In this document: piece by piece, positions 23,373-33,489 of the stretch
Position numbering within the stretch: position 1 is the first letter of the stretch
Layout of the letters: each line of letters opens with the position of its first letter
Source of the DNA: Taxillus chinensis
Taxonomy: Eukaryota; Streptophyta; Magnoliopsida; Santalales; Loranthaceae
NCBI GenBank assembly: GCA_023512835.1
Contig: CM042085.1
Location: 33,576,312-33,640,311 of the forward strand
Reading direction: 5' to 3'
Length of the DNA stretch: 64,000 bases
Made by a program: the position numbers and the translations under genes
The notes under the pieces: model-generated
Told to the model about the DNA's origin: nothing
The model's input: the letters and a program-made list of their open reading frames with translations, nothing else
Database searches by the model: none

Positions 23373-24843
23373 TTTCACATTTAATTTACCCAACAGTATA
23401 TTTACTATCAACTTCATTATGGGAGGATGCTTGCGTTTCCCGACTGAAGTCGTTTAAGCTAACATGATTAAAGTTTATATGAATAACCTCATTCGGGTTT
23501 CATGATCTTTATTTCCACTAATCATCAAACGACAAATGCCTGTTCATTTAGATTACTCTATTAACTTGTTTAGTTGAAGAAATGAAATGGGTTAAGTCGG
23601 AATGCCCGGTGGATGTATACACCATCGTGATCGATCACTCGAAGTATAGTTTCCCAAAAACATAGACAGTGCTAAATTTCCATATGCCGGAAAGGTCAAC
23701 CGAGAGGATTGCACAATCTACGGGGGAGAAAATGCTTTATATATTATTCGAGTAATACCCCCGTATATGTCTCATGACCTCTTTTCTGGCTGTCTATTTG
23801 AGGGGGAGTCTATCATTGAGAGGATCGAATGATCTACGGGGGAGCTTAAGCTTCATCTATTACATCTGTAATGACTCCCTAATATGTCTCGGATACTCAC
23901 TCCTTTAAACTTTTACTTCCGGATCTGACTGGATATGCGTTGTTAAACCGGAATTGAGGCATGCTTGGATGTTTTTCCTTTCTTCAACCATGCATTTTAA
24001 TCGGATAATCAATTGCTTACATTTGACATGTGTTCGCTTCCACCTTTTTCACTCATGAATCCTAAATTGGCCAAATCATATGATCTTTAATTAATCTTAG
24101 CTACGATGTTCAGCAAGACGGTTTCGCTATGTTGACCTATATGAACTTGTGTATGGTTATCTGACATATGCCCTGATTCGGTAATACTGTTCGTTCTCAC
24201 GTATGTATATGCCTCTTACAGGCTTTGCAATGCATAAATTCTGTTTCTCATTAGTTCGGATTATGTCGTTTTTCACTGATAATTTTCCCTAATCCGTACT
24301 AATCCTTGCCTGTTAAGCTTTTGTATTTTCAGTTCATTTCTTTTTTAGCTACAGGTTCAGATTCTCTTTGCAACTGTATCGATAAATCTAGTCCATAGTC
24401 TTGGATTTGAAGTGTTGTGGTACTTCTCTTCTCTTCAACTTATTGACTGCAAAGGAATCTACTTTACTCTCTCACCGAACTCTGTCTACTACAAACACGG
24501 TCTACTTTTCATCCGGATACTCTTCCTCGACTATTATTTACTCTGGATGATTGTCGGTTCATTCCTCCGGACTCTTGACACAGTCTAATTGCGACGATCC
24601 AAGTCTTCCTATATGTCGCGTGCTTTTGAGGAGGAATCATGATGATTCATTAAATGCAAATCTCGGGATGGACACACACTTCTCTGGATGGCAACCAGCT
24701 GTTACACTACTTAGTCATGCGGTCTCCACGACATCGTTTCATTCGGAGGCGCATCGATATCCAGACTAATGACATCAGCCTGTCAAGCGGGTCCCTATTT
24801 CACTCGCTAATTCCTAGACCCGCTGACATTTTCGGACTCGGTC
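23373..24843 (+). other. B1 spacer between pol and aORF
   Basis: No supported gene. It has three polypurine-like boxes: CGGGGGAGAA at 23721, AGGGGGAGTC at 23801 and CGGGGGAGC at about 23836. The matching spacer in B2 (58717-60263) keeps the boxes. Confidence 0.7.
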
Positions 24844-24902
24844 TTATATGTTCTGATCATTCCTGCGAAGCACGAGTATTGCTCATTTCAAATCCCTAAA
24901 CC
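24844..24902 (+). promoter_or_regulatory. candidate internal promoter of B1 aORF
   Basis: TTATATGT at 24844-24851 and CCCTAAACC at 24894-24902 sit just ahead of the aORF. B2 keeps a better TATA box here (TTATATAT at 60264-60271) with the same downstream motif. Activity is not shown by the sequence. Confidence 0.4.
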
Positions 24903-24942
24903 TCTCGTTGCTCCTTCCAGTGCCAAGACCTCACCTTTACTC

Positions 24943-27204
24943 TTGTCCTTCAAATTTCATCTGCACAAGACCGAATCTCTCTTTCTGGCGTTAGTCCTGG
25001 CCATCTGGTTGATTGGAGTGTTGTCTCTAATCCTCCGGATTGGTTTTTCCAGCCTTCGCCCTCTCCTTGAAGCCTCGCATATACTCAATCCGATCTCCAA
25101 TCCCGTCGATCTTCTTATCGACGACATCATTGAGTATTACCAACGGATTCGCTGCACCACCGATTCCATAGTCTCCTATGTCCGCGGTGAATCCATCACC
25201 ATCACTCCGGCCGTTCTCCGCGCTGCTCTCCACCTACCTCTTGGTGAACCATAGCGCCCAGATGCCGATCCAATGGCGACTTCTATGGGTTGCACACAAA
25301 AAGGCAAGGAATACAAGGTGAAATCCTTCCAAGGTCGCTATCGATGTATGGCGACCATCTTGAGTCGATGCTTATTGGCTCACACATCCGCCCTCGACTC
25401 CGTTCCGTACGACCTTCTCCTGGCCATGTACGGCATTTTTGAAGGTCTTCTGATGGATTGGGGGATGTTCTTGTTTCGGTTGCTGCAAAATGGTCCCAAG
25501 AACCGTTCCTTCGGGCGCATCCTCAGCATTGTCTTCTGGCATCTTAATCCGAACCATTTCGCCCGATATGATGCTGTTCCATTTCCTCTGGCTTATTACC
25601 TTCGTTATCTTACGCCGGATGGGAACATGACAGCCCGCCGACCATCTGTAGCTCTCCGCATACTCCCTGCCTCGGAACAACAAGGCAGTTCTGTTGGTGA
25701 CCCCTCCGACAGCCAAGCCCCTGACGTCAGTTCTGCACCCCGATCCTCCCGGATTCGGTCCGTTGCAGCACCCTCTCATTCTCGGGCCTCTCAGCACAGT
25801 GTCCATGCCGAATCGTCCGAGGTTGCGGGGCCATCTCAGCGCAATGCTCCTAAAGCTGTTTCCTCAGCCCCCTCTGTTGCTGATGTCCCCACTCCCTCCA
25901 CCTCCGCTATTGCTGCCGCGGTTGATACCGCATTCGTTGTCGCCACTGCTGATGTCCCGGCATCTCCTCCGGAAGCTCCTTTGCCTCCCCTACCTCAACC
26001 CCGAGATTATCTTGCCCATCTCACCACCGACACCTTAACGGACCTTTGGCTCCGTTTCGGCCTAGCCCACACCTCCTCCATTCCCGACACCGATCTCCGG
26101 GTGTTTTACACACACAATACCCAATCCCCAGAGACTATGATCATCCGGAACTTGGACCAAGGCTTTCTTACGCCGGCCGCCATTCCCGATGTGCCGTTCC
26201 CTACACCCTCTAGCCCAGTCCTGCCGCACGGAGTCCTTCCCCTGCTAAGGCCGGGCCCTCTTCTCTTGCTGCCGCGATTCCCGTGGTTGACTTATCTGGT
26301 CAAAGCGGGTCCATTGCTCCGGATGCCTCCAATGCTCCGGATGCCTCCGATGCTCCGGATGTCTCTGATGCTCCGGATGCTCCTGCTGCTGCTAATGCTA
26401 CTCCTACGGACTCCTCTGCCCCGCGCCCTCCTCGCTCCCTGTTCATGCGGGGGAGTCCTCCAAAGCTCCTGGAGTTGGTCCTTGGGCGTGCTTCTTTTGG
26501 CACGGTTCACTCCGACGCCGTGATCTCCGCTCACTGGACCGACACGCTTACGCTCATAGCGCCCAAATCTCCGCTATCGCCGCCAAGGTTGATGCACTTG
26601 GCGCCCAACTCCCTCTCCGCTCTCACCGATTCCTCCACTTCCATGGAACGAAGATGGATCTCGTCGCCTCGTCTCGTACATACCTTGTCTACCTCCTTCT
26701 CGGACCTGGCGCACACGATGGCCCGCCCTCCCGTTGCTTCCGGCGATCCGCCCAACCGGGGGAGAGAGTGTCATCTCGATCCTCATTCCGTACCGGATCA
26801 TGTCGCCACACTTCATGATGGGCCGTCTTCATGATTCGGTCCAAGCAAATGATTCTCATTGATTCTCATTAGATTGTGGAGCACTTTGTAAGAAAGAATC
26901 AATGGGAACCTCTCGTGTCTCCAGCCGACCCAAGTGTGAAGAAAGCTAGATTATATGAAGAGTTGGGGATCACCCTTGCGTCCGATCGAGAAACTCAAGG
27001 CGACATTCCGGGCCAAGAAGCAAGTGCCACAACGGCCGGATGGAGATAGGCTGGGAGCCTTTGTCTGTCACTTCATCAAGTCATTCTTAATCGTGGACAA
27101 ATATTGGAGCCAACACACCACCTTTACGATGAAGCGAGACAATGGAGCTTAGAGAGAAAGCAAGAACTATGATCTTCAAGTATAGTAAGCCTTATGTTCC
27201 TTAG
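24943..27204 (+). pseudogene. B1 additional ORF, truncated by internal deletion
   Basis: The N-terminal part keeps a DIIEYYQRI...SYVRGESITITPAVLRAALHLP block (about 25120-25245) like the plant 'putative transposon protein' domain. TAG at 25252-25254 stands where B2 has CAG. Next are a conserved globular stretch (to about 25660), a long Pro/Ser/Ala-rich region, a PRDYLAHLTTDTLTDLWLRF segment (about 26000) and a DAPDAS-type short repeat (about 26310-26390). A frame change is near 26230. Relative to B2 about 0.54 kb is missing at about 26772, removing the start of the Ulp1-like part. What remains has PHF, an IDS, and VPQRPDGDRLG where Leu replaces the expected Cys. Stop at 27202-27204. The initiator seen in B2 is mutated. 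Confidence 0.7.
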
Positions 27205-27336
27205 TGAAAATCTTGTATTAAGGCAGATTTGTATTTTGTTGCTGATTAATGAAAATTGGTTGTGATGCGTATTACGTATGTTATCTTTTTGCACGCTTAC
27301 CGGATCGGATTACAAAGGGTTTGGGCATATCCATAA

Positions 27337-27347
27337 TTGGGGGAGAT
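27337..27347 (+). other. B1 3' polypurine tract
   Basis: TTGGGGGAGAT abuts the 3' LTR. The same tract is at 63257-63267 in B2. Confidence 0.92.
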
Positions 27348-28502
27348 TGTTGGATCAAGCCCGAATTTGGATAATGCCGATAAAGCCTTATGTAATTTGA
27401 TCTGAGCTCTTTTGTGTTTCTTTGATCGTTGCAGAAGATATGTTATTAATCCGAAGATACACTCGTGAGAGCAAAGCTAAGGACAGGATACATAATCCCG
27501 ATCCGGACAAGAGTGAGTGTCGTCAAACACTTGGTAAATAACCAAGTCACCAATACATACGGAATAAGGAACATTCGTGTGGACTAAGTCAAATTGGCGC
27601 TAAGTAAGGAACTTACATACGGAGTAAGGAAGTACTAATGCGGAATAAGGACCCGAGTCTTTATTAGACACGGAGTAAGGAAATTAGACACGGAGTAAGG
27701 AAATTAGATGCGGAGTAAGGAATCCGGGCCACTCTCTCCTACGGAGTAAGGAACTTACATACGGAGTAAGGGAAGCACGACACGGACTAAGGATTCCAAT
27801 ACTAAATAGATATGGAGTAAGCAATCATTGACATGGAGTAAGGTTCCGAGCTTCATTAGCTACGGAGTAAGGAAAATTACACCGGACCAAGAAGATCATC
27901 GCTTCAACTCAACCGCATTTAAAGTTATCAGCTCGCGGTGTCCCGATGTAAGACAAACTCGTTGAAAACCTGAAGAATCTCACACGTGGATCACCCGGAT
28001 AAGTGGACACAACCTTAATTATATTTGGGAACTCACAAAGACACTTATACTCTTCAAACCCAAGATCTTGAGCTCCACAATCCGCAGCAGTCAAGGCAGA
28101 GAGATTACCGAGGGATAGTTAGTGCTGAACGCATTCCGGAACTATAAGTTCCAAGGTTGTCTCTTAGGAATGTTTTGTATAAATATTCATACTTGTACAT
28201 TTGTGTAAAAAGAGCAAGTGTGCATTTGTAAGAAAAGTTTAACCCTGTGTATGCACAAGCGGCTTTATTTTTGGAGATAGAATTTGGCTAGTGTGTGAGT
28301 TCATTTGTAAACAGAGTGTAAGAGAGTCCTGCTTCTATTTTGTTGTATTTATCCTGTGATAATAAAACAAAATACTTCCACTATCTGGTTATCTTCCGCA
28401 GTGATTCTATCACTTAACTAGATAAGTGTTTGTGTCTTAAGAGAAAGAAAAGAGTTTCGATAAGAGCCTTTTCACCCCCCTCTAGGCTCCAAGGGACCAT
28501 CA
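27348..28502 (+). mobile_element. B1 3' LTR
   Basis: 1155 bp, TGTTGGATCAAG to GGGACCATCA, followed by the target duplication GGTAT. TATA box at 28178-28185. The array has gained an AAATTAGACACGGAGTAAGG unit at about 27672-27710 and lacks one TTACATACGGAGTAAGGAAC unit relative to the 5' LTR. Confidence 0.95.
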
Positions 28503-28507
28503 GGTAT

Positions 28508-29120
28508 TTTTTAACTGATGTTTTTAAGTTTTGGGATCAGTAAGTCGATCTGAATTTCACTAAATCTCGAAAAAAATATTTTTGGACTCGGGGCATCGTG
28601 ATGAGCGTCCCCATGTAATTTTTATTTAAAAATGATTTTATTTTCGTGCCAAGCCTGTCTGCACGTCCCGAAACTGTTTTATCACTCGAAAACATATAAT
28701 TTTTTATTTTTTTTTGAAAATGTTTCGGGAGCTAAAATATGCAATATATATATCAAAATTGTCAGAACGACGAGTAGAATAGGAAAATGAGGTTCGTGAC
28801 CTGATCTGAATTGTTGTTTTGAAAGTCAATTATTGTTTGACCGTTATTAGCGGTTCGAATGCTGTTTTGACTATAACTTCTTCGTTTGACCTCAAAATCG
28901 AGGGCGATCGAAGGCGTTGATCCTCAAATTGATTTTCTATCACCTAGGACGGACTCTTTGGCATTTGAAGGCCTTTCTGAATAAATCTTTAAAATCGGGC
29001 ATTTGCAGCTCAACAGTCACGACTCCGTCGTCCTAGAAAATTTTACGAAAAGCGGAGGTAGCATAGAAGAAAATTAAGCTTGACAAAATATGTCCAACCC
29101 GGATAAAATGGGGTCCAACA
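28508..29120 (-). mobile_element. X1 continued after B1
   Basis: This is the start (U3) end of the X1 LTR on the - strand. No coding region. It contains ACTATAACTTCTTCG and GACCTCAAAATCG stretches, and the end GGGGTCCAACA meets the duplication ATGAT. Confidence 0.8.
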
Positions 29121-29125
29121 ATGAT

Positions 29126-29581
29126 TCTGACATACTTAATTGAAATAATCTTTTGAAGAATCAACACAAGAGTTCCAACGAAAGAGAGAGAGAGACTATG
29201 AGAGAAAATTTCTGAAGTGCTGTGCACCTTGTTGAACCAAGATCAAGATCAAATCTTTCGATCTACCATACCTTCTTGTTTATTCAAGATCCAGCATAAT
29301 CATTGAGTCTAATCTATGTGTTATTTTCCACAATCCGAACTATCACAGATCATTCCTTTCACATCTGAGATCTGTTAAGCAAAGAGGATTTACTCACATC
29401 CCAGATTTGGATGATAGTTCATTATATATGTTATTATCACCCATAGTCTATATCGTCATCTTCTCCATTAATACTTCCATCAAAGTTATCCATAGAAGAA
29501 TCGAAATCCAACTAACAGTCTTGCTTCCGCAAACGAAGAAAGTCTATTCACCCCCCCTCTAGACTTACTTTGGGACCTACA
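29126..29581 (+). mobile_element. element A 3' LTR, second part (U5 end)
   Basis: Collinear with the left end of the A' LTR (34907-35360, inverted). It ends CTCTAGACTTACTTTGGGACCTACA. The five bases after it (CACTG) would be the target duplication of A, but the left partner is lost. Confidence 0.9.
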
Positions 29582-29765
29582 CACTGAAATCAAGGTCAGA
29601 ATCAATATCATATGGTTGTTCAGTGTGTGAGAGAAATAATACACTATGCTCAGACAGATGCTTCATGGAGTCTAAAATATTAAATCTAATAATTTCATCA
29701 CCAAACTCCATAGAAAGCGTACCTTGGTAAACATTAATGATGGTCTTGGTAGTTTTGAGGAATGG
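29582..29765 (-). pseudogene. Athila/Tat-like gypsy protease-region fragment
   Basis: The - strand is open for its full 61 codons. It encodes PFLKTTKTIINVYQGTLSM, then EFGDEIIRFNILDSMKH and a SEHSVLFL stretch. This pattern (PFLKT..T.I.V..GTL.MEF....+FNI.D.MK) is typical of the segment after the aspartic protease in plant Athila/Tat gypsy polyproteins. It is cut on the right by the G LTR and on the left by element A, so it is a piece of the older target element. No start or stop belongs to it. Confidence 0.7.
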
Positions 29766-30092
29766 TGTAAAAACCCGTATTTGGGTAGGGCTGAGAGATA
29801 GTCTTTCTCTATTGCTAAAAACATCTGGACAATATTATGTTCGTCAATGTGAGCATTTTGACTGTAATTGGGCCCAATTACGGGTCAGGGCCCTGAGTGG
29901 CCCGATTGTTAACTTTTTGGGGTTTATTAGTTGACCTTGCATTTGAGCGATCAATTGGGTTGGAAAATATCTAGATAGTGATGTGCTCGTCATTTTTAGC
30001 GTTTTGAGTATACTTGGGTTCAATTTGGAGTTCATGACCTCGGGAGGTCAATTAATATTTTTGGGATTTATTAATAAAAGAAAATGCAGAAA

Positions 30093-30100
30093 TATAAATA
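30093..30100 (+). promoter_or_regulatory. TATA box of element G LTR
   Basis: TATAAATA within AGAAATATAAATATG. G2 has it at 49972-49979 on the - strand in the same context. Confidence 0.7.
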
Positions 30101-30149
30101 TGATGAGAGTAAGAGCTTCCACTTCACGTTTCTGCGTTGGAGAGCTTAG

Positions 30150-30196
<47 letters not shown>
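30150..30196. repeat. AG microsatellite
   Basis: About 22 AG units some 50 bases downstream of the G TATA box, thus probably in the 5' leader. G2 lacks a long run at the same place. Confidence 0.9.
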
Positions 30197-30200
<4 letters not shown>

Positions 30201-31184
30201 CTTGGATCCTTCGCTTTGGGGCGTTTTAAGCTTGTTCGATCATCAAGAATCATTCTAGGTAGGTGTTCCATTGATTCTTTACCCTTTTCTTGCTGTTTCA
30301 TTGGATTAACATGTAAGAATTTGATGAAATCATGAAAATTCGTGATGAACCCTAGGAATTGGGGAAAATGGAAATTGAGCATGAAACCTAGATGATTTAG
30401 GTTGTTTGGTAGCCTAATATGGCTAGATGATATTGGAAACCCCTAATAGGGATGAATTATTGCTTAAAAGTGGAGATTTAATGAGTATAATTAGGTTTTG
30501 GGATGAAATCGGGAAGAGCACAGTCGGCAGTTCGCGACTGGGGAATTGCTCGAGGCTAGCCTCAAGCAGAGTGTCGAGCAGCATCGAGCAAGGAGCCTCG
30601 AGCATGATGCTCGAGCCTAGAGTGTCGAGCGACATCGAGCAGAGCGTCGAGCAAGGTGTCTCGAGCAGGGTGTCTCGAGCAGTTAGACAGTGCAGTTGCC
30701 AGTATTGTAAACCATTATGCCTCTCCACACTTAAGTACTATACTTAGTTACAATGTAAATAACGAAATACCCCCCATTTGGATTCAAAGAAAAATACTAG
30801 AAAAATAAATTCTCACTCCTTCAAAATGTGAAAATTGAGATTTAGTGCAAAATCTCGGAAAAATCCAGTTTTTCGTAGAGGTGAATTTTTGGAAAGTGGG
30901 GTTAGACATCTCAGAAAAATCCTCAAAAATTAGATTATCATAGTTATGATATGGAGACCCAATGCCGGGTCTTTTTATTTTAAGAAAACAACTCCTACAG
31001 GTATCTCCTTCCTTGGTCAAGGAATGATGATCGGCTTGTGAAGACTGGCTTCAGTTATAAAGGGAGTATGGTGAACCTTAATGCCATATTGGTGTTGGTA
31101 TGTTGGTTTGAGGAATTGGGGCTTGGGCTCTATAACTTGTTGGGTTCTCACCGTGAAGCACAGATGATGCTATGTGGTTGACGG

Positions 31185-31316
31185 GGCAGGCATATGTGCC
31201 GATGGCAGGTCTGCGTGGCACTGTGGCCGAGCATATTGCGCTGTGGCCATGGCAGGCATATGCACCGATGGCAGGCCTGTGTGGCACTGTATCCGGGCAT
31301 ATAGCGCTGTGGTAGG
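31185..31316. repeat. 66-bp tandem duplication in G LTR
   Basis: Two units start at 31185 and 31251 (GGCAGGCATATGTGCCGATG / GGCAGGCATATGCACCGATG). G2 has only one clear copy (about 48550-48620). A second pair, starting near 31317 and 31381 (GCCCTGAGCTGGGATCC), follows directly. Confidence 0.85.
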
Positions 31317-31975
31317 GCTAAGTGCCCTGAGCTGGGATCCTATTGAGGATCGTGTTGAGCCGTTGAGCTCATGGAGCTAGGGCTGAGTGCCCTGAGCTGG
31401 GATCCCGTGGAGGATCGTGGACAAGCTGTCCTGTGTGGGTAGGCTGGGTCCTGATGTTTGTTTTTAGGCTATGTCCTAATGATTGGGCACACTACACAGT
31501 GCACGAGTACACTGAGTATATAGTATAGACTTGTACATTTGCATGATGTGGAGTTTGGGGCCACCTACTGGGCTTATCACTCACCCCTACTTGTTGTTTA
31601 CCTTTTTTAGGTGTGACCCGAGACTAGTGGAGGACTTTCTTCCAGGAGGATGTGCCCACTAATTTGATGTATGATACAGTACTGTATTCTATATTGTTTT
31701 GTATTGTATCCCGGGCATGGGTTCGTGGACAGTTGTATTTGGATACTGTTTGTGGTGTGATGTCTGTATGACTTTGATTTATTGTGTGCATGATGATTTA
31801 TGGGAAAGTACATGATTACCCTTGATGTATGACCGTACAAGGTTGCATGATTGAGACAGCACCCGCGGTGTAGTCTCTATTGGTGTTAGTCACCAACCCC
31901 TTGACTTTTCGGGTGCAAGCAAGGGGAAGTCATGTTCCTGGTTCCGGGTTCCCTGGAATTTGGGGGCGTGACAAG

Positions 31976-31988
31976 TTGGTATCAGAGC
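31976..31988 (+). other. element G primer binding site (tRNA-iMet)
   Basis: TTGGTATCAGAGC begins two bases after the LTR end and matches the initiator tRNA-Met complement used by chromovirus-type gypsy elements. Confidence 0.9.
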
Positions 31989-32786
31989 ATGGTCTAGCGG
32001 ACCTAGGTTAGTGAGGGGTGGTTAATTGATTCCATGTGACTTGGAAAACTGTAGGGAGGGCGCCTGATCAACGCAGTCCTAACATGCATTCTAGGTTATG
32101 TTTGTGTCAGTTAGATAACCCTAGGAGCATATGTAGGAATGGATGCATCTCTAGTGGTATGATTGTAAGCATATAAAGCACTAGATTGTCTTTGTGTGTG
32201 ATGTGCTTGTATGTGATGCCTGGATGACACGTGGCCGTCAGAGCCAGGACTTGATTTTGTGTGCCCTGAGGGGTGACACGATGCTATATGCATGGTTGTT
32301 GTAAGGACCCGTGTTTTGAGTTAGTCAGTCTTGCCTTCTGAATGGGAACTTTCTAGATTTTGACCTAGTAGATGGGCTCAGATGAATTGGCGTGCAGACC
32401 AAAAGATTCTTAGAATGATGTCTTCTATCTACCACAGAAGTTTCAGGCCAAACGGACGTGCACGTGAATTGGACCCATTTGGCGTACAAGGTTTTTATTG
32501 CATGGATGTCTTTTACATGATGCAAGGAGGCTTGGGGTAAAGTTTGAGTGCATTTGGAGCTGCACGCCAATTGGGGAATTGCGTTCAAATTGGCGTGCAA
32601 GCATGTTTTTGCATGGTTACCTTGGTTTTGTCATTCTAATGATTTTTCCCCAAAGGACCATGTTGGAATTGTGGATATTTTGGCGTGTATGGATGCGGGA
32701 AGGTTGTAGCTTGTTCCATCAAAACTACATCGTTTTGATGTTGGGTTTCACTTAATTAAAACTACGTCGTTTTGATAGTGGGAGGT

Positions 32787-32796
32787 CTATATAAGG
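32787..32796 (+). promoter_or_regulatory. TATA box of solo LTR T2
   Basis: CTATATAAGG after GGGAGGT. Two AAAACTAC...GTCGTTTTGAT palindromic units precede it, the counterpart of the five-copy array in T1. Confidence 0.75.
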
Positions 32797-33298
32797 ATGA
32801 GGAGCCCTCTATTTTAGGTTTTAGGGTTTGTTGTTCCACCAGCCGTCGCAGAGAGAGAGAGAGAGAGAGAGGGAAGGAGAGCTTCTGGTGGCTGCCGGAG
32901 CGTCTTGCGTGGGTGGTCGGAGTCTTGCGTGGAAGTGGGAGCAGGAGAACATACAAGGTAGGGGTTCTGTTCTTCCTAAATCCTCCTCTGTTCTAGGGAT
33001 CTAGAGTAGATTATGGATTATATCTGTTTATATATATATGTAATCCATATAGGTGTGATCTCCTATATGGATGTTGGCCTTCGATGGCGGTTTTTGATGT
33101 ATTCTGGTGTTGGATGGTGAGTGCATATTAAGTGTTCGATAAAATGCCTGTGTGAATATGTCTGGGTGAATATGCCTAATATGTGTTTGATTTTAGGCCT
33201 GTGAAAGTGTGTATGATACGCGTTTGGTTTAATGCCTGTGTGACCTTGTATGCTGTGTTTGTGGAACCCGGTGGCTGTGGAAGCCCGGGACTGGAAAT

Positions 33299-33489
33299 GT
33301 TAGCCCGTGTGGCTAAGCCTGAGTGGCCATGGATATGTTAGCTCGTGTGGCTAACCTTAGTGGCCGTGGATATGTTAGCCCGTGTGGCTAAGCCTGAGTG
33401 GCCGTGGATATGTTAGCCCGTGTGGCTAAGCCTGAGTGGCTGTGGATATGTTAGCCTATATGGCTAAGCCTGTATGGCTGTGGATATGT
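33299..33489. repeat. 38-bp tandem repeat in T2, five copies
   Basis: Units of the type GTTAGCCCGTGTGGCTAAGC followed by CTGAGTGGCCGTGGATAT begin at 33299 and repeat five times; the second is one base short and the last is diverged. They are downstream of the TATA box, so in the transcribed part of the LTR. T1 shows no such expansion. Confidence 0.9.

Larger units (their letters stand above)
16474..28502 (+). mobile_element. B1: complete SIRE-like Ty1/copia element (12.0 kb)
   Basis: Both LTRs, the primer binding site, gag, pol, aORF and polypurine tract are present, flanked by the 5-bp duplication GGTAT at 16469-16473 and 28503-28507. It sits inside X1. Counting by eye, the two LTRs differ by roughly 18 substitutions over about 1.1 kb plus gains or losses of array units, so it is the youngest complete insertion in the window. 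All three coding parts carry frameshifts or stops and the aORF has a 0.5 kb deletion relative to B2. Any movement would have needed helper proteins. Confidence 0.95.
13173..29120 (-). mobile_element. X1: long solo LTR (about 3.9 kb) split by B1
   Basis: The + strand reads TGTCATCACCGG at the left end and GGGGTCCAACA at the right end, flanked by ATGAT at 13168-13172 and 29121-29125. Removing B1 leaves about 3.9 kb without any coding region. On the - strand it starts TGTTGGACCCCATTTT, has TATAAAAC at about 16014-16021, and ends with GGTGGCGACTCTG near the 3' edge, a motif seen at the U5 end of Tat/Ogre-type gypsy LTRs. X2 has the same ends. A solo LTR is the best reading. A coding-free element such as a LARD is the alternative. 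Confidence 0.8.
1216..29581 (+). mobile_element. element A: SIRE-like Ty1/copia, 5'-truncated and interrupted
   Basis: This is the outer copia element of the left half. Its own parts are the gag end and pol (1216-4770), spacer (4771-6327 and 8050-8165), aORF with leader (8166-11224), a 3' spacer, a polypurine tract and the 3' LTR (11763-13172 plus 29126-29581). The 5' LTR and most of gag are absent. Two solo LTRs, T1 and X1, interrupt it, and X1 in turn holds B1. The order protease, integrase, reverse transcriptase, RNase H defines copia. A long aORF between pol and the 3' LTR is the hallmark of the SIRE/Maximus lineage. The second family copy, A', lies inverted at 34907 onward. Confidence 0.85.
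29766..31973 (+). mobile_element. element G 5' LTR
   Basis: 2208 bp from TGTAAAAACCCGTATTTGGG to GGGGGCGTGACA. TATA box TATAAATA at 30093-30100, AG microsatellite at about 30150-30196, a TCGAGCA-rich stretch at about 30540-30690, and a 66-bp duplication at 31185. G2 is a second copy of this LTR. Confidence 0.9.

Noticed and set aside
25372..25806. Open frames of 100-144 codons on the opposite strand of the aORFs (also 60966-61220, 61724-62062)
   Set aside because: They are shadows of the GC-rich, proline-rich sense frame and have no recognisable features.
26283..26834. A separate DAPDAS-repeat protein gene in B1
   Set aside because: It is the frameshifted continuation of the aORF; B2 has the same segment inside the larger frame.
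16474..28502. B1 as an active autonomous element
   Set aside because: LTRs and primer sites are intact, but gag, pol and the aORF all carry stops, frameshifts or a deletion.
31976..31988. A tRNA-Met gene near the TGGTATCAGAGC motifs
   Set aside because: Only the 12-13 bases complementary to the tRNA 3' end are present, each right after an LTR, so these are primer sites.
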